The position numbers were made by a program, and so were the translations under genes. From positions 29,559 through 44,777 of the forward strand of contig DKWX01000049.1 in assembly GCA_002491945.1 (NCBI GenBank): a stretch of 15,219 bases of DNA, given 5' to 3'. This DNA comes from Porphyromonadaceae bacterium UBA7141. Lineage in GTDB: Bacteria > Bacteroidota > Bacteroidia > Bacteroidales > Muribaculaceae. The notes under the pieces are model-generated. The model had not been told where the DNA came from, ran no database searches, and saw only the letters and a list, made by a program, of their open reading frames with translations. This document shows, piece after piece, positions 1-7,329 of this stretch (the stretch's first letter is position 1; every line of letters begins with the position of its first letter).

Positions 1-73
1 TCCTTCACTCCGCACCGGAATCGGCTAAAAACAGTCCCGCATATTGTATAAATTAAATTTGAACACTTACGTA
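1..73 (+). repeat. Dispersed intergenic repeat, left copy
   Basis: This stretch matches 14875-14948 near the other end of the window, in the same orientation. The first 60 bases align with about four substitutions and one single-base indel; the match then weakens. Both copies carry the same block around CCCGCATATTGTATAAATTA and end in a version of the motif TTAAATTTGAACACTTRC (here 53-70). It lies just downstream of the TonB receptor gene. It shows no terminal inverted repeats or coding capacity. It may start before base 1, so its left end is unknown. Confidence 0.75.
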
Positions 74-90
74 TGAATTTATTGAATCAT

Positions 91-120
91 GGAGAGGAGC
101 AGGAGGGGGGGGACGGAAGG
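91..120 (-). other. Pyrimidine-rich 3' tract after the TonB receptor gene
   Basis: The plus strand is almost pure purine here, with a run of eight G at 105-112, so the receptor mRNA would have a C/U-rich tail starting a few bases after its stop codon. No hairpin terminator is visible in this gap. A C-rich, G-poor, unstructured tail is the kind of sequence Rho prefers, so Rho-dependent termination is a possible role. A similar tract follows the gene ending at 5102. Confidence 0.35.
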
Positions 121-123
121 GCG

Positions 124-2823
124 TCAGATGCTTACGTTTAGCTCCATGCCGAAATAAGGGTTGGCGGAGCGGCGTATGAGCAGTCCGTTGGTGCGGTAGG
201 AGGGGAGCCAGTCAAGCAGCCGGTTGACAAACATCGCTATCCTCAGGTAGCGCCCGATGGTCTTGGTGGCCTTTAGGTTGAGGTATCCGGCGAATGGGAT
301 TTCCACCATGTTGAACGACTCGGGATTGTAGGTTTTGATCAGATATCGCAGCATCGGGTCGGATGTGGCATCCGGAGTCCAGGGATGCAGCTGGCCGTCG
401 GATGCGTCGAGATAAGCCGTCGGGATGCCGTCAATCGGGAGTCGGGTGGTGCGTACCCTCCACATACATTGCAGCGTGGTTGTGAAAATCAGTCCCCAGT
501 GCGGTATCTGCGTGTCAAACATGAAGTTGGTATTTATCTGATCGTTGACTCGCCCGTCGGTGTAATTATATAGTCCGACGTAGCGGTCGGCCACCGACAC
601 CCCATTATAGACATCGCTTACAGCCGAATAGAGCTGTTGCGAATTGGAATAGATGGAGTGAAACCAGGCTCCGGTCAGAGTGAGCGAAGTGCGGAGAGTC
701 TGCCAGCGTGGAGTAGTGAGCTGAAACTCCACACCCTGCTTGTCGATGCGTGTGCCGTTGGTGGCCACGCGGTAGCCGTCGAGTATGGTCGTTTCAGTCG
801 AAGGGAGCGCCGACAGCTGCGGTGGCGCCGACAGCGCGGGGCCGTCGATACCCGACGGATCATACTGCGTATAGGCATAGGGAGCGTATACCGTAGAATA
901 ACGGAATCCACTTCGCAGACGCTCCTCGAAATATGTGGCGCTTCCGCGGAATCCCATCCACTGCCATCCGAGGCGTAGCTCCCACTTGCGGTTGCGTGCC
1001 GGACGCAGGTCATGGTTGATGGCCGGTTCGACATAAGTCATGATGCTCACCAAAGAATGCTCGGCCGGATTGGTGACATCGTAGTAATTGAGCTGTATGA
1101 TATCGTTATACTGTTCCTGCGGAAAGATATAGTCGACTGTAGGCATACGGGTAGTGAGTCCGTATCCCCCGGTAAGCGAGAAGCTCATCAGAGAACCCTC
1201 CACCTTCAGAGCCGGGAAATCCCACGACAGGTTGACTCGCGGATCGATATACGGACGCCAGCGGAGATAGTATCCCTTTGGGAGGGATGGGAGCTGGATT
1301 GAGCGCAGTCCGAGTCGGAGAGTGGCCTGCGAGGCTCCGATGCTTGCCGAAGCCTCCTCTTCGAGAAATAGAGACAGCACTTGAAGCGCCGATATGTCGC
1401 TGAAGACTCGCGGACGCGAGGTCCAAGAAGCCGAGAGGGGGCGCCTAAGGTCGTAGACTTGTCCTTGGCCGAAATTCTTAGAGATGGTCCATTCGATGCC
1501 GACTTTGTAATCATTGGAGATAACACCCACCGGGAGGCTGCCGGCGGCCTTGAACTTCAGAAAGGCATTGAAGGGGCGTCCGTCGCTGCGGTAGTCGGCG
1601 ATGTATTCCGACAGCAGATAATGCCCCGTGCTCACTCCGGGCAGCATAGTGGAGGGTGCCACAGATGCGCGTTGCGGAGCCACCTGCTTATGGCGCTCGA
1701 TGACTTCATGCTCGTAGCTCAGAGACGCGTTGAAACTGAAATCAGTGAACATCCGGACACTGTTGAGCCTCAACGAGATGTCGGAGGTGAATGCGGCGCG
1801 GGTGTAGCTGCTTCGGAATTCATCGATTTTGCGGTAGGAGAGGTCGGGGTCGGTCTTCTGATTGTCAAAAGATCCGGTATAGTCGAGTCCGTAATTCCAT
1901 CCGATGTCGGCAAATCCGGGATGCCACTTCATGTTCATGCGCAGAGACCCGGTGACACGCCGATATTTCTCAAGATTGTCGCGCGGGTCGGCCTTCGAGT
2001 CGAGATAGCTCACATCGGCATTCAGGACATGGGGGGTATTGCCGATAGCAAACCCCTTTCCGGCAGAGAAGAGTTTGCTGTATTCGTCGGCCTTGAAGCG
2101 GGCCGTGAAGGGGGTTGACCGTGCTATTCGCTTTATTTTCACCATGCCGGAAGTGAGATTGCCATATTCGGCCGAGGGTATGCCGCGCACTATTTCCACG
2201 CTTTCGATATTATCGGTAGAGATGGCACGCATGTCGACTCCCCGGTTGGTAGAGCTGCGGCTGTCGGCTGTGGCATCGCTCATGGTGCCGATGCTCTGCA
2301 GACTTGCATCGCCGATGATTGGCGCCCCGTCGACCATAAACAGCGTGCCGAGCGAAGAGATGTCGTAGTCGGGATTGTCCGACACAGCACCTGAGACACC
2401 GAGATTTCCGGTCTCACGGAGTGAGATGGCATTGTTGCGGCTCATGTCGGGATCGTGAGAGATATTGCCCGGGAGTAGCTCCAGAAGGTCGGCAAATGAT
2501 GTGGGCTGGAGATGATTCATCGCATCGCGGTCGATTGTGGATGCGGTGGTAAGGCCATGGCCCTCTTTGGCCGTCACTACGACCTCGTCGAGCAGGTGCC
2601 ATGCCTCATCGTCGATGGGGAAGTCAAGCGAATCCGTTGGGGCGGAATGCCGGGTGGAGTCGTTGGCTGCCGTATCGGGGTGCGTGGCGGCTGCGTGAGC
2701 CGCGACTCCCGGATTCAGAGGGGACGCGTGGCAGGCGACCGCCGGAGAGCCGGGGTGGAATGCAATCGATGCGGAGAGGAGCGATAACAACGGTAAATAT
2801 TTCGGTACACAAAGTCGTTTCAC
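124..2823 (-). CDS. TonB-dependent outer-membrane receptor
   Basis: An 899-residue outer-membrane receptor expected to import a substrate using energy passed from the inner membrane by TonB/ExbBD. Residues 1-30 look like a signal peptide. A His/Ala-rich linker follows (about 31-75), then a TonB-box-like DEVVVTA at 79-85 and a plug domain (about 90-235) with FMVDGAPI at 162-169 and IESVEIVRG at 206-214. The rest is a long beta-barrel ending in the aromatic/hydrophobic strand NPYFGMELNVSI. The carboxypeptidase-like N-terminal domain common in SusC-type receptors is absent, and no SusD-like partner is adjacent, so glycan uptake of the SusC/D kind is not indicated; a metal, cofactor or siderophore substrate is possible but unproven. 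The start is unusual: GTG at 2823 is the only plausible start before residue 102, and a good -7 box ends four bases upstream, so the mRNA may be leaderless. The divergent neighbour encodes a secreted protein. Confidence 0.93.
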   Translation of the reverse strand: MKRLCVPKYLPLLSLLSASIAFHPGSPAVACHASPLNPGVAAHAAATHPDTAANDSTRHSAPTDSLDFPIDDEAWHLLDEVVVTAKEGHGLTTASTIDRDAMNHLQPTSFADLLELLPGNISHDPDMSRNNAISLRETGNLGVSGAVSDNPDYDISSLGTLFMVDGAPIIGDASLQSIGTMSDATADSRSSTNRGVDMRAISTDNIESVEIVRGIPSAEYGNLTSGMVKIKRIARSTPFTARFKADEYSKLFSAGKGFAIGNTPHVLNADVSYLDSKADPRDNLEKYRRVTGSLRMNMKWHPGFADIGWNYGLDYTGSFDNQKTDPDLSYRKIDEFRSSYTRAAFTSDISLRLNSVRMFTDFSFNASLSYEHEVIERHKQVAPQRASVAPSTMLPGVSTGHYLLSEYIADYRSDGRPFNAFLKFKAAGSLPVGVISNDYKVGIEWTISKNFGQGQVYDLRRPLSASWTSRPRVFSDISALQVLSLFLEEEASASIGASQATLRLGLRSIQLPSLPKGYYLRWRPYIDPRVNLSWDFPALKVEGSLMSFSLTGGYGLTTRMPTVDYIFPQEQYNDIIQLNYYDVTNPAEHSLVSIMTYVEPAINHDLRPARNRKWELRLGWQWMGFRGSATYFEERLRSGFRYSTVYAPYAYTQYDPSGIDGPALSAPPQLSALPSTETTILDGYRVATNGTRIDKQGVEFQLTTPRWQTLRTSLTLTGAWFHSIYSNSQQLYSAVSDVYNGVSVADRYVGLYNYTDGRVNDQINTNFMFDTQIPHWGLIFTTTLQCMWRVRTTRLPIDGIPTAYLDASDGQLHPWTPDATSDPMLRYLIKTYNPESFNMVEIPFAGYLNLKATKTIGRYLRIAMFVNRLLDWLPSYRTNGLLIRRSANPYFGMELNVSI

Positions 2824-2827
2824 ATTG

Positions 2828-2858
2828 CAAAATTACTAATTAATCAAGGTGCATGAAA
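2828..2858 (-). promoter_or_regulatory. Promoter of the TonB receptor gene
   Basis: Read on the minus strand, TTTC (2855-2858) is followed by a 19-base spacer and TAATTTTG (2828-2835), which fits the Bacteroidota consensus TTTG-N19-21-TAnnTTTG except for one base in the -33 box. CA follows the -7 box, as is common. Transcription would start at about 2820-2824, on top of the GTG start codon at 2823. The same TTTC-N19-TAATTTTG arrangement serves the divergent gene at 2938-2968. Confidence 0.6.
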
Positions 2859-2937
2859 TACTCAAAATCGGGTAAGGGGCCGACTCCCGTTACGGATTAA
2901 TGCCGCAGCCGTCAGGATAATTACCATTATTTAGGGA

Positions 2938-2968
2938 TTTCACGGAAGTATATTGCTTCGTAATTTTG
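2938..2968 (+). promoter_or_regulatory. Promoter of the secreted-protein gene starting at 3082
   Basis: TTTC (2938-2941), a 19-base spacer, and TAATTTTG (2961-2968) match the Bacteroidota promoter pattern with one mismatch in the -33 box. The predicted start near 2973-2976 gives a leader of about 105 bases before the ATG at 3082, which contains the hairpin at 3002-3044. This promoter mirrors the one at 2828-2858, with about 80 bp between the two -33 boxes. Confidence 0.6.
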
Positions 2969-3001
2969 CAACAGTTTTCAATATGAACTTGATTGAGACA
3001 C

Positions 3002-3044
3002 CTGACAGGGCCGTGGCGGCGCCATACCCGCCGGGCCCTGTCAG
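3002..3044 (+). promoter_or_regulatory. Strong GC-rich hairpin in the mRNA leader
   Basis: CTGACAGGGCC (3002-3012) pairs perfectly with 3034-3044. Inside it GGCGG (3015-3019) pairs with CCGCC (3028-3032). The hairpin lies between the predicted transcription start (about 2975) and the start codon at 3082. No U-run follows, so it is not a classical terminator. It could stabilise the mRNA, act as an attenuator, or bind a protein. No known riboswitch was recognised. Confidence 0.6.
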
Positions 3045-3081
3045 TGTCTTGGTCGGATTCCGTATCCATAATATTTCAGAC

Positions 3082-4833
3082 ATGAGAAAAACTTTACTTG
3101 CAGCCTCTCTTCTCTTTGGTGTGTGCGCGGCATCGGCGGCTGAAGCGCCTGTGTATGCATGGAGTAATCTTTTTGATGGTTATACCACGGCCGGCGACCA
3201 GAGCCAGGATATAGCCATAGCCACCGATGGCTCGGTATACTGGCATAACATCGGAGGCTCGATCGAGGCAACCCGCGATATCACCTATGCCGGAGAAGTA
3301 CTCTTCCAGGGCGCGCCCTATAATGCCGGTACAAGCTATTCAAGCAATCTCTGCATACTGAAGACGGCTGCCGACGGCACTCTGCTCTGGGACCTGCATT
3401 CCACCACGGCCGACTTCGCCAGTGGAGCCGGAGGCGTGGCCACTACGGTCGACGGAGGAGTGGTGTTTACAGCCAAACTGCGCCATACCGACGGTATGCT
3501 TGATGAGGCTATCGAACTTGTGGACGGTACAGGCGCAAGCCATCTCTACGCGTGGAATGTAGATAAACGCTACTATCGCCTGATGGTGGGTCGCCTGGAT
3601 GCCTCGGGCGCCCTGCAGTGGGTGAAATTCATCGACCCCTCTACCGATCCGACACCCGCAGCCACCACCGACTTCATATCCGACGGCGCCGATCTGACGG
3701 CTCCCGTAGTAGATGGCAACGGCAATATATTCGTGGCAGGCAGCTTCCGCACCCCCATGACAATAAGTGGCCCCGACGGCGAGGTGATTCTCACTCCTGG
3801 CAACGTGTCGGAATGGGATGGCAAAACCTCAAATGCCGCAGGCAGCATGTATGTGGTGAAATACAGCGCGGCAGGCTCATATATGGCAAGCCTTCAGGAT
3901 GAGGGAGAGGCCACCCAGAGCAAGATCCTCGGTCTCTTTGCCGATGGCGACAGACTATATATGCAGGGCACAGTGACCGGAGGTGAAACCAGGATGAAGA
4001 TTGCCGGGATGGAGTTCACCCCCGAAGGGACGTTCACTCCGGTGGTGGCTTGCGTTGATACCGATTTCAACGGCAAATGGGTAAATGCACTCAAGGGGGA
4101 GACCGTCGACGGTAAATACGGTTATCAGAATACGGCCATCAACGTGGTAGGCGGCACACTCTGGCTCTGCGGTATGTTCAATGGTGAAATCAGCGATCCG
4201 GCCGATGCCTCACATTTATTCGCATCGCAGACAGGCAAGGTCCGCGAAGGTTTTCTGCTCAGACTCAATGCCGCCAACGGCCGCTGGATAAAGGGCGTCA
4301 ACTCCCGCGACAGCTACGGTGATGCCGGCGTGGCAGGGACAGGACTGACCGGCTACCTTGCGGCAATCCAGAATCCCGACCATTCCGACAAAGTGTACGT
4401 ATACGGCTATGTGATGAACAATACAGTAGGTGTATTCCTGCGCACATACGATGCCGATGAACTCACATCCAACCCGAATGAAGCGTGGCAGCTTGCCTCC
4501 AATCTCGGCACCCCCTCAGCCATAGCCTGCGCCTATGAGGGTAGTGAAGAGCAGCCCCGCCTGTATTTCACTGCCAGAGGCAACAAGGCCTTTACTCTTG
4601 GCGACGTGACCACGGAGGCTACCTCGGGCTGGGCCGTACTGATGGCATGTTACGACCTTCCGGCCGATGACTTCTCTACCGGAGTGGATTCTATTGTGAC
4701 ACCGGCGGATTCTGAGGATGGTCAGACAGAATATTACACACTCTCCGGGGTGCGTCTGAATGCCGCTCCCACTACAGCTGGTATCTATATCAGCCGCTGT
4801 GGCGCGGAGAGCCGCAAGTTTGTGGTAAGATGA
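3082..4833 (+). CDS. Secreted beta-propeller-like protein with C-terminal sorting-type domain
   Basis: A 583-residue secreted protein of unknown function. I chose the ATG at 3082 because it begins a clean signal peptide (MRKTLLAASLLFGVCAASAA). The frame stays open upstream to 2953 and has another ATG at 2983, but those starts would bury the signal peptide. The body (about 25-530) has recurring short segments of the type 'DGNGNIFVAGSF', 'DGDRLYMQGTV', 'GGTLWLCGMF' and 'DKVYVYGYV', as in beta-propeller or SBBP-like repeat proteins. The last 35 or so residues (YYTLSGVRLN ... GIYISR ... KFVVR) match the short C-terminal domain of many Bacteroidales secreted proteins, related to the T9SS sorting domain. 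No catalytic motif was recognised. Its promoter is paired with that of the TonB receptor, which suggests but does not prove a link. Confidence 0.88.
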   Translation: MRKTLLAASLLFGVCAASAAEAPVYAWSNLFDGYTTAGDQSQDIAIATDGSVYWHNIGGSIEATRDITYAGEVLFQGAPYNAGTSYSSNLCILKTAADGTLLWDLHSTTADFASGAGGVATTVDGGVVFTAKLRHTDGMLDEAIELVDGTGASHLYAWNVDKRYYRLMVGRLDASGALQWVKFIDPSTDPTPAATTDFISDGADLTAPVVDGNGNIFVAGSFRTPMTISGPDGEVILTPGNVSEWDGKTSNAAGSMYVVKYSAAGSYMASLQDEGEATQSKILGLFADGDRLYMQGTVTGGETRMKIAGMEFTPEGTFTPVVACVDTDFNGKWVNALKGETVDGKYGYQNTAINVVGGTLWLCGMFNGEISDPADASHLFASQTGKVREGFLLRLNAANGRWIKGVNSRDSYGDAGVAGTGLTGYLAAIQNPDHSDKVYVYGYVMNNTVGVFLRTYDADELTSNPNEAWQLASNLGTPSAIACAYEGSEEQPRLYFTARGNKAFTLGDVTTEATSGWAVLMACYDLPADDFSTGVDSIVTPADSEDGQTEYYTLSGVRLNAAPTTAGIYISRCGAESRKFVVR

Positions 4834-4936
4834 CAGAGCCGGTGATGCGGCGTGTATGGGGGTTGGGGTAAGGTAGCCGGGACCGTATGGCCCGGAAATG
4901 AGGAAACCGGTTGAGACACTTATATATTGGAAAAGA

Positions 4937-4974
4937 AAGAGGGTATCCGTGCAGATTGGCGCGGATACCCTCTT
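4937..4974. terminator. Hairpin between convergent genes, likely bidirectional terminator
   Basis: AAGAGGGTATCCG (4937-4949) pairs perfectly over 13 bp with 4962-4974 around a 12-base loop. It lies about 100 bases after the secreted-protein stop (4833) and about 130 bases after the stop of the gene ending at 5102. The minus-strand side is followed by a T-rich run (CTTTCTTTT), so termination looks better for transcripts coming from the right. The plus-strand side has only a weak U-tract. Confidence 0.6.
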
Positions 4975-4999
4975 AGTCATATCAAGTCGTCAGGTTGTC

Positions 5000-5073
5000 G
5001 GAAGGGGAAAGAGGAGCGGAAGGGGGTGGAAAAAGGAGAAGGTGGGAAAAAGACAGCCGGGGGGGCGGAAGGC
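5000..5073 (-). other. Pyrimidine-rich 3' tract after the phosphatase-family gene
   Basis: The plus strand is nearly all purine over some 70 bases, including seven G at 5059-5065. The transcript of the gene ending at 5102 would therefore carry a long C/U-rich tail. Its part nearest the stop resembles the tail of the TonB receptor gene (shared GCCTTCCG-like segment next to a C-run). It may serve Rho-dependent termination, backed up by the hairpin at 4937-4974. Confidence 0.35.
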
Positions 5074-5101
5074 TCTCGACTGAGACGGGATTGAATGGTA
5101 T

Positions 5102-6187
5102 TCAGTAGTTGGGGAGTATCTCGAATGTGGCCAGCTGTGGAAGGTGGTCGGATGTGCGGATATTGAGCCTGTCGACCGAAAGTGGGCGGAGATTGCCACG
5201 ATACATCACCTGGTCGAGATGGAAATAGAATGCATGGGGATAGAACGTATATGTCGGGAAGAAATTTGTGGCGCAATAGGCATCCTTGAATCCTGCTTTC
5301 AGAAACATTCTGTAGGTCCAGGAAGCGGGGACATCATTGAAATCTCCCACCACCACCACGGGCATTGCCAGACGTTCGAATCCGTGCACCACCTTCTCTG
5401 CCGCCTGAGCCCGAATGGGGAAAGCGTGTTGGAGCTTATGGAAGATCCTTTTGCCGAGGTCTTCCTTCTGCTCTTTGTCGCCGTGAGGGGAGAAGATGGT
5501 CTTTTCATTCTCATCAAGGGCAAAAGAGGGGAGATGGATATTGGCCAGAGCGATTTCGCGTCCGCCAATCTTTACGGTGCAGTATTCGGCAAGGATAAAG
5601 CTGTTGACACTCCCGAAATAGATATGCCGGAGCGGATATTTCGACAGGATGCAGATATCATAGGTGGTGCCTATGCCGAGCCGATACGGATAGCGGGCGA
5701 GTATGCTGTCGACCGAGGCCTGTGAGAAATGACGCAGGTCCTTCTTTTCGAATCCGGTCATCTCCTGCATGCACACGATGTCAGGGTCATACTCCAGAAT
5801 AGCCTCCATCGTGCGCGACCCTTTATTGGATGGTTCTCCAAGGTCTTCACCATGCAGAATATTCCAGGTCATGATTGTAAAGGTGGGATTGCCCGGAGCC
5901 GGATCCTCTTTTGAACCGAGCGGGAACCACATCTTGATCGGACCGGCACATGCCAGAAACATCACCACCCCCAGAGAACCCGTCATCCAATGCCCGAAGC
6001 AGAACCATGCCAACGTCACGATTGCCGAGACAGTGAGCAGCACGGGCATCCCGATTACAAGCACCGAACCGAGCGGAGTCACCTCCGGAGGAATGATTCC
6101 TCCATAGCATGAGATGGCAGTGACGATATAGAGTATGATTGAGACGATGCCCGCAATCATACGTAATATTGGAGAAATGATAATCAT
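5102..6187 (-). CDS. Membrane-anchored endonuclease/exonuclease/phosphatase-family protein
   Basis: A 361-residue protein with three predicted membrane segments (about 5-27, 38-63, 70-90) followed by an endonuclease/exonuclease/phosphatase (DNase I-like) fold, a metal-dependent phosphodiesterase superfamily. The signature residues are all present: Asn109 in MTWNILHG, Glu142 in MQE, Asn216 and His218 in NIHL, Asp282 and Asn284 in GDFND, Asp325 in HLDQ, and Asp347-His348 in SDH. The catalytic domain should therefore be active. Which side of the membrane it faces depends on topology I cannot settle. The substrate could be a nucleic acid or a phospholipid/phosphoinositide-like phosphodiester. It starts 17 bases after the rhomboid stop codon and has no promoter of its own that I can see, so the two are probably one operon. 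Confidence 0.93.
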   Translation of the reverse strand: MIIISPILRMIAGIVSIILYIVTAISCYGGIIPPEVTPLGSVLVIGMPVLLTVSAIVTLAWFCFGHWMTGSLGVVMFLACAGPIKMWFPLGSKEDPAPGNPTFTIMTWNILHGEDLGEPSNKGSRTMEAILEYDPDIVCMQEMTGFEKKDLRHFSQASVDSILARYPYRLGIGTTYDICILSKYPLRHIYFGSVNSFILAEYCTVKIGGREIALANIHLPSFALDENEKTIFSPHGDKEQKEDLGKRIFHKLQHAFPIRAQAAEKVVHGFERLAMPVVVVGDFNDVPASWTYRMFLKAGFKDAYCATNFFPTYTFYPHAFYFHLDQVMYRGNLRPLSVDRLNIRTSDHLPQLATFEILPNY

Positions 6188-6204
6188 GATGCGATGATTG
6201 ATGG

Positions 6205-6993
6205 TCAGAATTGATTCATGAATGGATTACGTCTGCCTCCGTTGCGCCTGCGCCATATCAGGAGCAGAATCAGTCCGAAAATCATCCCTCCCAGATGGGC
6301 GAAATGTGCCACAGTGCCGCCATTGCCGCTCACACCGAGGAAGAATTCCACCACGGCATATCCTGCTACCATATACTTGGCCTTAATCGGCACCGGAATA
6401 AAGAAAAGATATAGCGGAATGTCGGGGAAGAGGAATGCGAATGCCAGCAGTATGCCGAACACCGCGCCCGAAGCACCTATGGTGACAAGGGCGTTGCGGA
6501 AATTGTCCATCAGTGCGGCAAACTGTTCCGGGCGAGTGGCGAGATAGTTCCTGACAGTGTCGGATGCGAGTCCGGTGCGCGACGTTATGGCATCTATAAA
6601 CTCATGTTTCCAGCTCAATGCCCATACAGCCTCCTGAAACAGAGCGGCGCCGATGCCGCACACAAAGTAATAGAACAGGAAACGCCGCGAACCCCATGTC
6701 TGCTCGATAATGCGGCCGAACATGTAGAGCGTGAACATGTTGAAGAGCACGTGCATAATCGAATTACGGTCGTGCAGGAACATATACGTCACCAGCTGGG
6801 CCGGATTGAAGTCTGACTCAGAGAAGCTCCAGAAATAGTGCAGCCCAAGCAAATCGACCAGTCTATAGCCGAATGAACCACTTACGTATTCGATAAGCCA
6901 GATGAGGAGATTGATAATAATAAGATTGCGTGTGACGGGAGGAATCGAGCGGAACCATCCGCCTGCCCCGCCGCCGAATGTATTATAAGCCAT
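6205..6993 (-). CDS. Rhomboid-family intramembrane serine protease
   Basis: A 262-residue polytopic membrane protein that should cut transmembrane segments of other proteins within the bilayer. The catalytic serine is Ser175 in GASGAVFG and the catalytic histidine is His233 in AHLGGMIFG. The oxyanion-site motif His81-x3-Asn85 (HVLFNMFTLYMFG) is also present, so the enzyme should be active. Membrane segments lie near 22-40, 70-93, 104-122, 168-190, 205-220 and 228-248. A soluble insertion of about 40 residues (127-166) separates the third and fourth segments. The N-terminus is Gly-rich (TFGGGAGGWF), as in many Bacteroidota rhomboids. It is the first gene of a likely two-gene operon. The start ATG at 6993 lacks a Shine-Dalgarno sequence, and a -7 box lies about 80 bases upstream. 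The substrate is unknown. Confidence 0.95.
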   Translation of the reverse strand: MAYNTFGGGAGGWFRSIPPVTRNLIIINLLIWLIEYVSGSFGYRLVDLLGLHYFWSFSESDFNPAQLVTYMFLHDRNSIMHVLFNMFTLYMFGRIIEQTWGSRRFLFYYFVCGIGAALFQEAVWALSWKHEFIDAITSRTGLASDTVRNYLATRPEQFAALMDNFRNALVTIGASGAVFGILLAFAFLFPDIPLYLFFIPVPIKAKYMVAGYAVVEFFLGVSGNGGTVAHFAHLGGMIFGLILLLIWRRRNGGRRNPFMNQF

Positions 6994-7073
6994 TGCGACA
7001 AGATTTTGAACAAAGACCTCTTCTAAACCCGTGATTTCGGTAGAATCGCGTTGGCTGGAGAGGCTTTAAAATG

Positions 7074-7081
7074 CAAAATTA
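7074..7081 (-). promoter_or_regulatory. -7 box of the rhomboid operon
   Basis: TAATTTTG followed by CA on the minus strand matches the Bacteroidota -7 consensus exactly and gives a leader of roughly 75 bases. No clear TTTG-like -33 box is found at the expected distance, so this rests on the -7 element alone. Confidence 0.45.
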
Positions 7082-7137
7082 ATAAAAAGCTTCGGTATGG
7101 TAGTGAGTGGAATCGAAAAAAATTGAAATCTGTACTC

Positions 7138-7159
7138 GAAATGCTTCAGAAATGCTTCA
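7138..7159. repeat. Perfect tandem 11-bp duplication
   Basis: GAAATGCTTCA occurs twice without a gap (7138-7148 and 7149-7159), about 60-80 bp upstream of the rhomboid -7 box. It may be a chance duplication or a pair of binding sites one helical turn apart. Confidence 0.7.
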
Positions 7160-7268
7160 CCGGAATGTTTGTGAAAAAGTTGATACCTGCGTTGTGCGCC
7201 ATGCCGGGGTTGACGGGAAGTGTGGGCTGAGCCATAATTGCCGTGGCCGTGTGGGAGAGAAAAACAGT

Positions 7269-7305
7269 CATCGGGGTGCGCAGACACATTCTGCGCACCC
7301 CGATG
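7269..7305 (-). terminator. Rho-independent terminator of the repeat-protein gene
   Basis: CATCGGGGTGCGCAG (7269-7283) pairs perfectly over 15 bp with 7291-7305 around a 7-base loop. On the minus strand it lies 24 bases after the stop codon and is followed by TGACTGTTTTTCTC, a good U-tract. Confidence 0.88.
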
Positions 7306-7329
7306 TAATGTGTGAAGCGAAGATTAGGG

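Larger units (their letters stand above)
6994..7329. other. Gap between rhomboid gene and repeat-protein gene
   Basis: This 336-base gap holds the rhomboid promoter and leader on the right-to-left strand (6994-7081), a tandem duplication of an 11-mer (7138-7159), and the terminator of the repeat-protein gene (7269-7305). I see no credible gene in it: the open frames present are short, have no family resemblance and run through the terminator hairpin. Confidence 0.7.

Noticed and set aside
53..61. Plus-strand promoter from TAAATTTG in the left repeat (and at 9201-9208), giving antisense RNA to the neighbouring genes.
   Set aside because: No -33 box at the right distance at either site; kept only as part of the motif family.
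1381..2118. A 245-codon open frame on the plus strand inside the TonB receptor gene.
   Set aside because: It is antisense to a clear receptor gene and its product is low-complexity with no recognisable domain; long shadow frames are expected opposite GC-balanced genes.
2953..3081. N-terminal extension of the secreted protein from a TTG at 2953 or an ATG at 2983.
   Set aside because: It would overlap the promoter or the leader hairpin and bury a perfect signal peptide that starts at 3082.
4516..5083. Short open frames on both strands across the convergent gap (4516-4980 minus, 4898-5083 plus).
   Set aside because: They cross the terminator hairpin and the purine tract, overlap the end of a real gene, and have atypical composition.
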